Part shown: one piece after another, positions 32,126 through 42,450 of the stretch | How positions within the stretch are numbered: the first letter of the stretch is position 1 | How the letters are laid out: each line of letters opens with the position of its first letter | Assembly: GCA_905221605.1 (NCBI GenBank) | Contig: CAJNDS010002363.1 | Span: 403,138-467,137, forward strand | Direction of reading: 5' to 3' | From: Symbiodinium natans | Taxonomy: Eukaryota; Sar; Dinophyceae; Suessiales; Symbiodiniaceae | DNA length: 64,000 nucleotides | Translations under genes and position numbers: made by a program | Notes under the pieces: model-generated | What the model was told of the DNA's origin: nothing | The model's input: the letters and a program-made list of their open reading frames with translations, nothing else | Database searches by the model: none

Positions 32126-32806
32126 CTAGGTCGCACAACAAGGGGCGTCGCTTCTGGGTGTTCCCCGTCGCTTTACAGAGTTTGGGTTGCGGGGCGGAGG
32201 GACGTTGCTTTTCGGAGTTGCCTGTCGCTTTGCAGGGGTTTTCAGACCTTGAGCTGCAAATGTCATTAAAAGGTTACGTACGCAAAGTCGAACAACAAGC
32301 ACACTCACACTTTGTAAGTCAAGCCCTATAAACGCTAAAGCCCCAAAACATAAACAGCCCAGACCATAATTCAATCCTAAACCCTAGACCCCAAACTTCC
32401 CTGTTATCATCACGGAGGTCCTCGTCATTCTCATCCTCGTGCTTCACATCATTCTGGGACATCTCTCCCTCCGAAGCAGCGCCAAGCATCTCATCGGAAT
32501 CCGGTGTGCCAGCACATGTGAAGTCCATAGAGCTCTCCACGAACTCATGAGCGGCTTGGGTCTCATCGTCATCTCCAGCCCTCTCAGCACTCTTAGAGCT
32601 GTCTGCCGGGCACAAGCTTGCAGCTGATAGCTGCCCCATGGTCTCCGGGGCTGACTCTTGCTGGGTGTCTTCACTCATCAGTTCCAAAAGTGCCTGATCG
32701 ACTGCATGTGTTGGCTGAAAGCAAAGCAACATGTACCTAGAGAACAATCCCCCACCTGGCGCTTCCTGAGTAGCCGTGAAAGTGTTGACCCTTGTTCGTT
32801 TCGGCA
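32126..32806 (-). CDS. Predicted acidic protein with basic tail, C-terminal part
   Basis: Exon 32806-32414 (130 codons) is rich in Asp/Glu/Ser (SEDTQQESAPETM, DDDETQAAHEFVESSMD, HEDENDEDL). Intron 32413-32254 is GT-AG with TTTGCAG acceptor. Exon 32253-32126 (41 codons, TAG) is basic and Pro-rich (TPAKRQATPKSNVPPP, VKRRGTPRSD). An acidic-then-basic layout could suit a nuclear protein, but that is a guess. Confidence 0.5.
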
Positions 32807-32963
32807 CTTAGAAGTAGGGGTTTTAGGGTTTAGGGGTAGATGTACCCTAGACAAGATTACAAGCCATAGCTGCCCTACATAACCCTGAACACAGAAGAAA
32901 CACGAGTTGAAGCTGATATCCTCAACCCCAGACCCTAAACCCTAAACCCTAAACACGCGAGGT

Positions 32964-33639
32964 ATGAGGTATAAACCCTAACAACCACTCCTTAGTTGCT
33001 GAGTACCCTGACCCCCCAGAAGGTTAACCTTTCAATTATGGTAGGGTTCTGTATACCCCAAAAGGTTGAAGGTTATCTACTCAGCTACTAAGACTCAACT
33101 CCCACTACTATATAACAGAGGCGGGGGTGGCATCTTCGGGGGCGCTGTTCTGCAACTTCTCCGAGCCCAATATGTCTGGGCTTCTGCTCAAAATCTTGAT
33201 CCCTAAACTTATAAACCCTAAACTTATAAACCCTAAACCCTAAACCCTAAACCCTAAACCCTAAACCCTAAACCGAGCCCAGGGCCACTCATCAAGCCTC
33301 AAGACCCCCAGGGATGCCCCTTGATCCCGTACGTCCCGGAGCCTGAAGACGACGGGAGAATTAGGGTTTAGGGGTTTGGGCTTTAGAGTTAAGTTTAGGG
33401 TTTAGGGTTTAGGGTTTAGGGTTTAGGGTTTAGGGTTTAGGGTTTAGGGTTTAGGGTTTAGGGTTTAGGGTTTAGGGTTTAGGGTTTAGGGTTTAGGGTT
33501 TAGGGTCTAGTGTCTAGGGTCTAGGGTTTAGGGTTTAAAGGTGTCAGGTTTAGGGCTCCCGCCTCATCTGGCCTTGAGGTGTAGACGTGACACCTGCCAA
33601 GGGGAACGAGCAAGAGTGGAACAAAACGGCAGCCCCTAA
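32964..33639 (+). CDS. Predicted protein, four exons, 98 residues
   Basis: Exons: 32964-32968 (ATGAG), 33093-33197, 33278-33365, 33541-33639 (TAA); 297 nt in phase. Segments include ITEAGVASSGALFCNFSEPN, PLIPYVPEPEDDGRI and CRRDTCQGERARVEQNG. Intron 1 contains TE-H, whose terminal AG is the 3' splice site. Intron 2 (33198-33277) is GA-AG with CCCTAAA repeats. Intron 3 (33366-33540) is GT-AG and nearly all telomeric repeat. The 5-nt first exon is the weakest part. Function unknown. Confidence 0.45.
32991..33092. mobile_element. TE-H copy 3
   Basis: Ends cttagttgctg / cagctactaag, with ACTC duplicated at 32987-32990 and 33093-33096. The terminal AG at 33092 is directly followed by a well-formed exon of the 32964-33639 model, as expected if the element end is the 3' splice site. 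Confidence 0.85.
33366..33536. repeat. TTTAGGG array, about 23 units
   Basis: Forms nearly all of intron 3 in the 32964-33639 model. Confidence 0.95.
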
Positions 33640-33767
33640 ACCCCAAACCCCAAACCCTAAACCCTAACCCTGGAGGGCATGGCTTGTGTCTTTGCCCTGT
33701 CTTGCCGGCACATCGGCATGACCCTTCCAGGGAGAGGCTCAAGGTTAAGCACGGAGTCATAGAAAAG

Positions 33768-33868
33768 GGTTTGGGGTTTGGGGTTTGGGGTTTGGGGTTT
33801 GGGGTTTGGGGTTTGGGGTTTGGGGTTTGGGGTTTGGGGTTTAGGGTTTAGGGTTTAGGGTTTAGGGA
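33768..33868. repeat. GGGTTTG variant array followed by TTTAGGG
   Basis: About 10 units of GGGTTTG then 4-5 canonical units. Similar GGGTTTG blocks: 1-40, 51590-51650, 57445-57515. Confidence 0.95.
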
Positions 33869-33880
33869 TCACAAGGCTAA

Positions 33881-34054
33881 TGCATCGGGACATTCTCTGT
33901 CAAAGTGGTATTGAAAGCAAAACAAACAGTGGACGACATCACTGAGCTTCCCGCACATGCTCAAGCATTGGGAGAAGTTTTCTGTTGGCAACACTGCAGT
34001 TGCGCTTTGCTTCTTGCTTCAGGGGTTGATTTGAAACACATATTTAATTTCTAG
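33881..34054 (+). CDS. Terminal exon candidate, 57 codons
   Basis: Open from 33881 to TAG at 34052-34054 (VVLKAKQTVDDITELPAHAQ, then SCALLLASGVDLKHIF). No start codon; directly follows a telomeric tract. Confidence 0.4.
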   Translation, partial: CIGTFSVKVVLKAKQTVDDITELPAHAQALGEVFCWQHCSCALLLASGVDLKHIFNF

Positions 34055-34151
34055 TCCCTTCTAAACTTTATCTAATCCCTACGAAGCCATGCAAAAAAAA
34101 GGGTCCCCAAACCTACCCTAGGCTTGTAACACCAGAGAAGCCCTCGAAAAA

Positions 34152-34253
34152 AGTTCGGTGCGGGCAACTTGCGACTCAGAATGCGCACCTCTGGCAATCT
34201 CGGACTCCCAGTAAGCGATGTCTTCTTCGATCTGGCAAAAAGAGCCGCTCGCT
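34152..34253 (+). CDS. Terminal exon candidate
   Basis: RTSGNLGLPVSDVFFDLAKR, TGA. A second plus-strand block, 34336-34434 (ARKLLDCDDTSWTVPKAQHP, TAA), follows a telomeric tract. Confidence 0.35.
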
Positions 34254-34517
34254 GAATTTCGAAGATTTCAACCCTAAACCCTAAACCCTAAACCCTAAAT
34301 CCTAAACCCTACCCCAAACCCAGAATCCCAGGTACCAAGCTATGCGGTGCATGCAGTGCAGCACGGAAACTACTTGACTGTGATGACACGTCTTGGACTG
34401 TGCCCAAAGCACAACATCCCCAAGCCAAGGCTTAAGGTTGGTCCTTGAACCCTCTGAAAAACACCCTAAGAGTTTAGGGTTTGGGGCCCGCAGGGCGAGG
34501 GCGGGGGATCTACGTAG

Positions 34518-34830
34518 CTATGGCTTCCATGTAAAGGAGCCGTCTCCTGCGTCCTTTTGTCTGTCGTCATCGTCGGAAGCGTAAATTCTTGCCCGGGCGT
34601 GCACAACCAGGTACTTTGAGTTGCTCAAAGGACCAGGGCTGAGGGCCACAAAGCCCTTAAAGGCACAAGCAGCATGACACTGGCACGTCGTGCAAACCCA
34701 AAGGGTCCATGTACCTATAGATAAGGAATACTTGGGGCTTAAAGTACCTCCTATATAGGGACTTTGGGGCCTAAGCATATCATAATAAGGTACATGGACC
34801 CTAAGAGAAAGAGCGAAAACGCAAGCCACA
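34518..34830 (-). CDS. Predicted C-terminus near TE-E
   Basis: Frame ends TAG at 34518, with CHAACAFKGFVALSPGPLS, YLVVHARARIYASDDDDRQ and KDAGDGSFTWKP. The frame also stays open through TE-E up to 34829, so the element could be exonic or part of an intron. Confidence 0.4.
34696..34806. mobile_element. TE-E copy inside a minus-strand open frame
   Basis: aaagggtccatgtaccta...aaggtacatggaccctaag. A minus-strand frame stays open across the whole element (34829 to 34518). Confidence 0.8.
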
Positions 34831-35175
34831 TGTGTTGAAGGTGTGTACCGTCATTTGTCCAAGAACCCTGCCGCACTAATGTTAGCCACCCAGGTCATTC
34901 TGTCACCATACACCCTAATCCCTATACGACAGTCAGGGACAGTACAACCTTTCAGCGAATTCTGGGTACGTGGCCGCAGGCAAATTGGCAGACGACAGGG
35001 ACTACACACTAAACTCTAAACCCTAAACCCTAAACCCTAAACCCAAGGATGAATTGCGCAGTGCATTACACACACATGTAGGCTTTGACTGCAGCTCGCG
35101 CAAAAATAAGCTATCCATCTAAATTATAAATCCTAAATTCGGCCTTTGTGGCGGGGCACGAGCCCCTCAATCGTT

Positions 35176-37975
35176 TCAGTCCAACTCGATGGCTTCATTG
35201 GCTTCCTTAGCTGCTGAGTTCATCAGCCCCCAAAAAAGAGTGCACACTTTCAGTCCAAAAGGGGTTATAGTATCCCCAACAAAGTGTAGAGCGTACTCCC
35301 CTACAGCAAAAACCCTAAAACCTAAACTCACTCAGCTAAGCTTCGCAGGTGAAGAGCATGGGCCTGAACCAGTCGTTCTTGATGCGGCTGGAAGCCTTGG
35401 TGAAGTACTTGGCAAAGTTCGCCTGATAGCCCTGCGTCACCGCAGGAGCCACCTCCTTGGGGACTCAACAACCGGGTTTAGGGTTTCTAGGGTTTCTAGT
35501 TTCTAGGGTATAGGGTTTAGGGTTTAGGGTTTGGCTTTGATGAGGTCCGAGATTGAATCGGTATAACGGTATAAGGGATGTCAGGGTTAGCTCATTGGAG
35601 AGCCCCGCTTCCTTCCAAGTCAAGAGGTCCCCCCATGGAGATTTAGAACCCTAAACCCTAAACCCTGAACCCTGAACCCTAAACCCCAAACCCCAAACCC
35701 TAAACTCTGAACCCTAAACCCTAAACCAGAAAAGAATGCAATTCATCCCGCTGTGAGGGCCTCCAGGGGGACTGTCAGATGCAGGTTTAGGGCATGATCC
35801 AGGGTTTGAGAGTCTGAAGAGTTTCGAGTTTAAGAGTTTAGGGGTCAAACAAGGGTTTGAGAGTCTTAAGAGTTTCGAGTTTAAGAGTTTAGGGGTCAAA
35901 AAAGGGTTTGAGAGATTTAAGAGTTTAGAGCTTAAGAGTTTAGTGGTCAACAAAGGGTTCAGTAAGGGGTTCAGGGTATTTGCCTGTGACTCCAAACCCT
36001 ACAGCATGGTAGGTTATGACCCGTTCTATATAGGGGCATAACCTTCCCCTTCCTAAAGCATAGTAGGTAAATGGAGATTCAGGTAGGGTTTAGGGTTTAG
36101 GGTTTAGGGTTTAGGGTTTAGGGTTTAGGGTTTAGGGTTTAGGGTTTAGGGTTTAGGGTTTAGGGTTTAGGGTTTAGGGTCTAGGGTTTAGGGTTTAGGG
36201 TTTAGGGTTTTGGGTTTAGGGCCTTAATGGATCCCGAGGCGCCAGGAGCTTCCTGGCGTCGCGGAGTCGCTGCTCGTGGAAGGCCAAGGCAAAGTCACGA
36301 GCCACCCGGCCCGAGCAGAAGTTGACGAAGGCCTTTAGGGTTGAGGGTTTAGGGTTTAGGGTCCAGGGTTCTTGGCCTCAACAAGGCTTAGGGGCTAAAT
36401 ACCCTAGCCCCCCCAACAAAAAGGCTAAGCTTATGTGTGTATCTGTATATATATATATATATATATATGTGATTTCATGTAGCACAAGAAAGGGACTCAA
36501 AAAAGGGGGATCCCTAAGGGCCCATGTACCTATGTAGGATATACTTGGGCCCTAAAGCAAATATATGTGAACCTCTTCAAGGCCCAGGTATTTACTATGG
36601 ACCCTTAGGGTTCATTTATAAGTAGCCTTACAAGGTCCTTAATCAGGATCTAACCACAGTTGCCCTACTTGTAACCCTACTTATGGATGAACCTCCAAGT
36701 AAGGATTCTAACCCACCAAAACACTAAAGCGCTCATGGGCATCCGAGAAGCGTAGCCGCGATTTCGCTTGGTGTGGAAGTCCATGGGAAGGTAGAAGAAG
36801 TCCTGGGTTGCTGCGTGAAGCTACTAGTTGCTTCAGAACCCACCAAAAAACACAAGGCAATAATCTCCATGTTACTCTTATAAGATCTTATAAGGAAGAA
36901 TATTTCTATTTGGGGGGGCGGGGGGTTCTTAAGGGTTCTTAAGCATCCCGTAGGAAACCCCTGACATTGAAATGTCAACCATTTCCCCCTGGTTCGACCT
37001 AGAATCGAACTTGCCCTCGAACCCGGCCAGCATCACCTCATTCAGGAGCTCCTCACAGCTGTATCGATTGGGGATGTTGCGGAGCATGACCGTCGTCTTG
37101 CCATCGTCAAAGAGGCTAGCCACCTGCTGCGCGTTGTGGGAGGGTTGTGCATTTCTGCCTCTTGGCTCCTGCCCTCCAGCACTGCCTGAGACCAGGCCGT
37201 CAGGGTTGCTTCCACAGTTGCTTCCGGATATGGATGGCTTGCCTGGCTTGTCGGAAGCCTCGGAGTTTGAAGCATCTGGTGGCTGTAGGAATTGGTTCAA
37301 GAGCAGCTGTTGCTTTGTCATTGTGGCCACAGACTCAAGGGGAACTGCAGCTTGAACGAGCGGTGGAGCACATTCACATGGATGCATTGGGTTCGGTGCC
37401 ATCACCAGAGGCGGCTCCTGAGACGGTACCCCGTATTGATTCAAACTCATGTAGCCGCTGTATGGCTGTGAGGTGAACGCTGTCGGCAAAGAAATCATGG
37501 GCTGGCAGGCCGGAGGCTGGCAGGCCGGAGGCTGGCAGGCCGGAGGCCGGCAGACAGGAGGCTGGCAAAGAGCAGGCGGGCAGACAGCAGGCTGGCAGAC
37601 AGGAGGCTGGCAAAGAGCCGGCTGGCAGACAGGAGGCTGGCAGACAGGAGGCTGGCAGACAGCAGGCGGGCAGGCCGGAGGCTGGCAGGCCGGAGGCTGG
37701 CAGACAGGAGGAGGTTGGCAGACAGGAGGCTGCCACGCAGCCTCCATCGGCGTAAGCCTTCCAACGAGGTGTGGCACAGGCTGCGCATACTCCGGGCATG
37801 CAAGAGGCTGGCAGACAGGAGGCTGCCACACAGCCTCCATCGGCGTAAGCCTTCCCAGGAGGTATGGCACAGCCTGCCCACACGCCGGGTTCTGGGTCAT
37901 GGCAGCAGCTACTTGGAGAGAGATAGGAAATGAATGATCAAGTGCAAACGAACTCATAGGTTCGAGCCCAGACAT
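35176..37975 (-). CDS. Mei2-type RNA-binding protein with Cys/Pro repeat region, five exons, 419 residues
   Basis: Exons (minus): 37975-37007, 36802-36752, 36332-36234, 35455-35345, 35205-35176 (TGA); 1260 nt. The C-terminal third is an RNA recognition motif: RNP2-like TVMLRNIPNRY, then FDFFYLPMDF, RNP1-like NRGYAFVNF, then a helix region ending SSRIKNDWFRPM, the pattern of Mei2-like RRMs that bind RNA. These blocks lie in four separate exons and join in frame, which proves the model. Introns: 37006-36803 (GA-AG), 36751-36333 (GC-AG), 36233-35456 (GA-AG), 35344-35206 (GA-AG). The N-terminal half (about residues 60-160) is low complexity, with alternating PPVCQ/PPACQ units. Intron 2 holds elements TE-C and TE-E; intron 3 a long telomeric array and a 63-bp tandem repeat; intron 4 is one whole TE-G element. 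If intron 4 were retained, a TAG inside the element would end the protein two codons later. Confidence 0.93.
35206..35340 (-). mobile_element. TE-G copy forming intron 4 of the RRM gene
   Basis: The element begins CTTAG and ends CTAAG with longer inverted ends (cttagctgctgag / ctcagctaag). It is flanked by the 4-bp direct repeat CTTC (GAAG on the coding strand) at 35202-35205 and 35341-35344. Splicing from the first GA of the repeat to the terminal AG restores a continuous reading frame. A second copy lies at 8341-8443. It also carries a short telomeric stretch. Confidence 0.85.
35800..35960. repeat. 63-bp tandem repeat in intron 3 of the RRM gene
   Basis: About 2.5 copies of 'agggtttgagagtcttaagagtttcgagtttaagagtttaggggtcaa'. 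Confidence 0.85.
36083..36218. repeat. TTTAGGG array, about 19 units, in RRM intron 3
   Basis: Lies inside a homology-proven intron, C-rich on the coding strand. Confidence 0.97.
36514..36608. mobile_element. TE-E copy in intron 2 of the RRM gene
   Basis: ctaagggcccatgtacctatg...tactatggacccttag. Confidence 0.75.
36600..36706. mobile_element. TE-C copy in intron 2 of the RRM gene
   Basis: agggttcatttataagtagc...acttatggatgaacctccaagta; it abuts TE-E (36514-36608), so the intron contains two elements in tandem. Confidence 0.75.
37490..37735 (-). repeat. Cys/Pro-coding minisatellite in the RRM gene
   Basis: A 12-15 bp unit (on the plus strand, variants of ggctggcagacagga) repeats about 18 times inside exon 1 of the RRM gene. 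It encodes alternating Q-P-P-V/A-C. All units are multiples of three, so length change keeps the frame. The plus-strand open frame across it (GGWQ repeats) is a shadow. Confidence 0.9.
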
Positions 37976-38003
37976 GCGCGGGTTTTGAGTTTGTTTATTG
38001 GGA

Positions 38004-38100
38004 TGTTCACCCTTACACTAACAGTCCTTCATGGGAGTTCTAGTAACCCCCTAGTATAACCCGTATCAAGGACTGTTAGTATAAGGGAGAACATTGCAAG
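38004..38100. mobile_element. TE-D copy, uninterrupted
   Basis: ttgggatgttcacccttac...gtataagggagaacattgcaa, with inner arms ctaacagtccttcat / atcaaggactgttag. Confidence 0.8.
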
Positions 38101-38491
38101 GTATGTCGGCTATATCATATAGTCCCCAAAAGCTGAGTCTAAACCCTTGGTGACGTAGTGTTCGAGCTGACTCCCTGACAAGGCTGGGTGTGTGCCAGTT
38201 CCCTTCTGTAGCCCAGAAAGGTTCAGGGTTTAGGCTTCATGTCTGTCCACTTTGGGTTTAGAAGGGATCCTAAACGCCTGAAGAAGGAAAAGAACTACGA
38301 GGCGTGCTAGGGAGCTCCTCTGGCATCTCAGGATCACAACGTCTTGGGGTTCGCGGAAGCACTCTGCTCGAACCCTTAAGACGCTTGGGATTTGAGGTAT
38401 TCACAACTCAACCTTCCAGGGCAATATGAAATGCAGTTTCCAGGGCCTGGCCCGAAACTTTATACCACGGATGCTCATCGTATCCCCTAAA

Positions 38492-38633
38492 CCCTTAAAC
38501 CCTTAAACCCTTAAACCCTTAAACCCTTAAACCCTTAAACCCTTAAACCCTTAAACCCTTAAACCCTTAAACCCTTAAACCCTTAAACCCTTAAACCCTT
38601 AAACCCTTAAACCCTTAAACCCTTAAACCCTTA
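38492..38633. repeat. Variant array of 8-bp units CCCTTAAA
   Basis: About 17 identical 8-mers instead of the 7-mer; a homogeneous variant array. Confidence 0.97.
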
Positions 38634-39104
38634 GCGAGAGGGTATTGGGCTCTCTCTCTGGGCGCATATCAGGATCGGCAAAGGAGCCTCAGAAAAGGGA
38701 AACGGATACCGATGAGTGCCCTACCCCCTTAGAGAGCTCCTAATCGTTATGGCGATGAGATATACTACAAGAACAGCAAAATGCCCATTTCCTAGCCAAA
38801 ATCCGCTCCCCCCCACCCCCCCTAAACCCTAAACCCTAAACCCTAAATCCTAAACCCTAAAGAAACATCACGGCTGGCCAAGTCTCCTTCCTATCCGAGG
38901 GCTGGGCCCTTTCCACCCCCAAGCGCCCTCCAACTCGGGCTAAGAGCAGCACGCACATACAAAAATATATGTATATACATATATATTTTTATTTATTTAT
39001 CTATATATTTATTTATGTATACATATATACATATATACATATATACATACATGTATGTTTATTTGTATGTACGCAAAACATACATATATGTATACATATA
39101 TATG

Positions 39105-39142
<38 letters not shown>

Positions 39143-39335
39143 CATGCGGGTTTATCTACAGGCCCTTCATCCCCCCCCCCCCCCCAAAAAAAAAAAAACA
39201 AGATGACATACACACATAAACCCTTAAATCGAGAGTTAAATCAACTGATAATAAGCTACTGAATACGGGAACCCACCAAAGAACGTGGCAGATGATGATG
39301 CGCCTATTCTACGAGCGTTAAGAAGATGCACGTTA

Positions 39336-39446
39336 TATCGGTGTCGGAATAATTGCTACTAATGTTCCCTTATAGCCCCGTTTATAATTGTACGAATACT
39401 ATTCCCTGCAGTCCCTTATAAAATTATACTACAATGACCCCCAAAA
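39336..39446. mobile_element. TE-F, double copy in reverse orientation
   Basis: ggtgtcggaataattgctactaatgttccc...attatactacaatgaccccc. Related copies: 7823-7918, 16309-16377, 30036-30101 and 31180-31350 (diverged). Confidence 0.65.
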
Positions 39447-39865
39447 CCCTACTAAAATTATCAAGGCACCTACAGTTGCCGAAGCCCCGGCACCCGCTGC
39501 ACAGCCTTCTTCCTCTTATCCTTCCGCTGCTGGTTGATGAACCTCAAGGCCGAAACCCTATAAATCTAAACGTTTAGGGTTTAGGGTTTAGGGGTATTTA
39601 GGGGTTTAGAGATTTAGGGGTGTAGGGGTTTAGGGGTTTAGGGGTTTACGGGTTTGGGGTTTAGGGTGGGGTTAAGGCTCCTGTTCGCTTTGGGTTTAGA
39701 GTTTCGGGTTTAGGGTTCCGGGGTGAGGGTTACAGGACCGGGCGTAGTTTCGTTGCTTTGTTGTATTTGCGGGCTGGGAAGTCATCTCACTGCTAAAGGG
39801 AGGCAGGTAGGTCACTGAGTCATGTGCCGGTACGTATGATGTTTATGTGCAGTTGATATGCATCC

Positions 39866-40118
39866 TCAGGGGGCATGTTTCTGCAAATCGTAGACCCTTT
39901 GACCTGCCAAATACAGGGAGCAGCCTGTACACAAAAACATCCTCATGCCGACAGCACAAACTAACCCTGCACGAGAAACTGTCGCTCGAAGCCGTTGCAC
40001 TTCTTGAAGGCGTAGAAGGAGCAGTCGGATTCGCCCGCCTCCTTCTCCTTACACAGCACAGATGCCCAGAACCCGCAAAGTAGCAGCCCAATCCCGAAGG
40101 CGTTTGAAACCACGGTGC
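39866..40118 (-). CDS. Predicted single-pass membrane protein, C-terminal part
   Basis: Exon 40117-39966 encodes a hydrophobic segment (FGIGLLLCGFWASVL) and then DCSFYAFKKCNGFERQF. A 41-nt GT-AG intron (39965-39925) leads to a last exon 39924-39866 (LAGQRVYDLQKHAP, TGA) in phase. A telomeric tract lies just upstream of the first exon. Function unknown. Confidence 0.45.
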
Positions 40119-40488
40119 TGTTCGGGTACAGGGTTTAGGGTTTCAGTTGCAAGCTTGGGCACGTAAAGTCGGTTTGGGAGCAGATGTTCCCTCAACCCCA
40201 TAAACACACCCCAGTCCCCCAACGAGATGGCTCAAAGAAGTCGCCGATTCTGGGGGGGAAGAAGAGCACAGGGGGCACTGTGCTTGAGGCTGGTGGACAC
40301 AGTCGCCCTAAACCCCTAAACCCCTGAACCCCTAAACCCCTAAACCCCAAAACCCCAAAACCCCTAAACCCCTGAACCCCTCAACCCCTGAACCCCTAAA
40401 CCCCAAAACCCCAAAACCCCAAAAAACCCAAAAAACCCAAAAAACCCAAACGCCCGCGAGGCAGGCCAAACCATGCTTTGCTAGGCTG

Positions 40489-40592
40489 CCCAGTAACCAA
40501 GGCTTAAAAAGGGTGCCCTTTTTTGCTTAAAGGGGTTTATAAGGGAACCTAAACCCCCAAAAAAGGGAATAAGGGTACTACTGGGCATCCTA
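40489..40592. mobile_element. TE-A copy
   Basis: Begins gcccagtaaccaagg and ends gggtactactgggcatcc, with the usual gggtgccctttttt and aaaaaagggaa core arms. Confidence 0.7.
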
Positions 40593-41040
40593 GTTTGGGC
40601 AAGCTGCAATCACGTACGTCTGCCGCGACTGCCTGGGATCCTGCGCCGTGCTTGGGATGGTGTAGGGTTTAGGGTTTAGGGTTTGGGGTTTAGGGTTTAG
40701 GGCTTGGGGTTTGGGGTTTAGGGTTTAGTGTGGCTTAGGGTCTAGGGCATATCCCCTGGATTTCTGGGCCGGCCTTTGTGCATGGTTAACTAGTGTGTCG
40801 CCTCTCTAAAAGTCTGCAAATGCGAAATGGGTTTAGGGCTTGGGCTTAGGGTTTAAGTAGGCCCTGTTTCAATCTACACCCTATCCTTCCAAGGACCTAA
40901 TTATGGGGTCCTTACGGGGCACTAATCCCTGGAAGTTTAGGAAGAAGTAGGCCCTATCAAAAAACAATTTGGGTCTCATAAGTATGGCTGAGAATGGATT
41001 TCCTCATGAAAGGAGACAAGCGCCCACAAAAGTGACCCTA

Positions 41041-41122
41041 GTTTAGAGAATCCCTAAATCCCTAAATCCCTAAATCCCTAAATCCCTAAATCCCTAAATC
41101 CCTAAATCCCTAAATCCCTAAG
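41041..41122. repeat. Variant array CCCTAAAT
   Basis: About 10 uniform 8-bp units. Another variant block at 40309-40445 uses CCCCTAAA/CCCCAAAA. Confidence 0.95.
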
Positions 41123-41817
41123 CCCTGCGATGAGCTCGAGGGGAAGTGTACCCTCAAGCAAGTCGTGGACAGCTATGCGATACAGAGGGTTTGGGGTTTA
41201 GGGGGTAGGGGGTTTAGGGTTTAGGGTTTAGGGTTTAGGGTTTAGGGTTTAGGGTTTAGGGATTGAGGGCTCCAATCGCCTTCGTCGCCATGGCCCGGCG
41301 TTTCGCCGCGATCTCATCCGCCCATCGCCTGTCGGAAGAGCAGTTCAGCAAAGTTGGGGTCTCTGTTGGGTTTAGGGTTTAGGGTTTAGGGTTTAGGGTT
41401 TAGGGTCTAGGGTTTAGGGTTTAGGGTTTAGGGTTTAGGGTTTAGGGGTCGGAGCCCCTTCTAGTTAGGGTGCTCAAACCGGGGCTCACGTGTGTTTAAC
41501 GTTAGTTCTGCCGCTCGGGCCCAGGAAATACACGTACTGTAGGGAACTGGGATTCCAGAACCCTAAACCCTAAACCCTAAACCCTAAACCCCAAACCCAG
41601 ATAAACGGCGGGCGGTGGGAGATGTTCGGGTTTGTGGGACGTTTTGGGTGCGTTCAGGGCTTAGGGCTTCGCGCCTAAGAGGACTTTCGCAGCCTGAAAG
41701 TTCAGTGCGCAGAAATCCTCTGCCACTCCCCCCAAACCCTAAACCCTAAACCCTAATTATAAACCCCAAACCCTAAACCCTAAACCCTAAACCGTTGCTT
41801 ACCCACGTAACCCTTCG

Positions 41818-42010
41818 TCAAGCCTTCTCCGGGGTGAGGGCGAGTAAGGATGGGTGGTAGTGCGGATGGGCTGTCACTTGAAAGCTCAAGCCCACAAACT
41901 TGAGACCACCCTCATAATCCCTAAACCCTAAACCCTCTAAACCCCAAATCCTAAACCCGAAAACCGAACCAGGGAAAATAGAACCGATCCCAAGGGCTGA
42001 CTTGAAGGGC
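41818..42010 (-). CDS. Predicted protein, C-terminal part, with a 36-nt telomeric intron
   Basis: Exon about 42010-41957 (FKSALGIGSIFPGSVFG) joins exon 41920-41818 (DYEGGLKFVGLSFQV ... LLALTPEKA, TGA). The intron 41956-41921 is 36 nt, GTTTAGG...GGGTTTAG. The unspliced frame is also open, so splicing is not proven. Confidence 0.4.
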
Positions 42011-42347
42011 TCTGGGGTACTTGTCAAGTAGAGTTCTGCCTTATAAGTACCCTAAATAAAGTCGTAACCAAAGTCATCCTACTTATACGTTTTAGGGCTT
42101 AGGGTTAGAAGGGCACGAATTAAACCTGAAAACGTAGGTTCGCAAAAAAACCCGCAGCTTCCGTTCAGGGCTGTGGGCTTGAAGGGTTCTAACCCTAAAC
42201 CCTAAACCCTAAACCCCAATCCCTAAACCCTAAACCGCGTTGCGGAACTTTAGTCGACTTTGGCATTCGGAGCCCCGAGGCCCTATAAACCCTAGGGTTT
42301 CGGGTTTAGGGTTTCGGGTTTAGGGTTTAGGGTTTTAGGGCTACTTG

Positions 42348-42450
42348 AGGGTTCATGGGCACTTGTACATACGGCTGTTGGTAGGGTAACTCTGGTTTTT
42401 ACCTTTGTTTGACCTGACTTAAAAGTACCCATGAACCTTGAAGTACACAA
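42348..42450. mobile_element. TE-C copy
   Basis: ctacttgagggttcatggg...aagtacccatgaaccttgaagtac. Confidence 0.75.

Larger units (their letters stand above)
37976..39840. other. Upstream of the RRM gene: repeats and microsatellites
   Basis: TE-D, the CCCTTAAA array, a short CCCTAAA tract, an AT/(TG)n block (38965-39145), poly-C/poly-A (39171-39199) and TE-F. The promoter of the RRM gene would lie here, but I see no recognisable motif. Confidence 0.45.

Noticed and set aside
39013-39213. Minus-strand ORF of 66 residues
   Set aside because: Translation of microsatellites only.
38969-39262. 97-residue plus-strand ORF rich in Tyr/Ile
   Set aside because: Encoded by (TA)n, (TG)n, poly-C and poly-A tracts.
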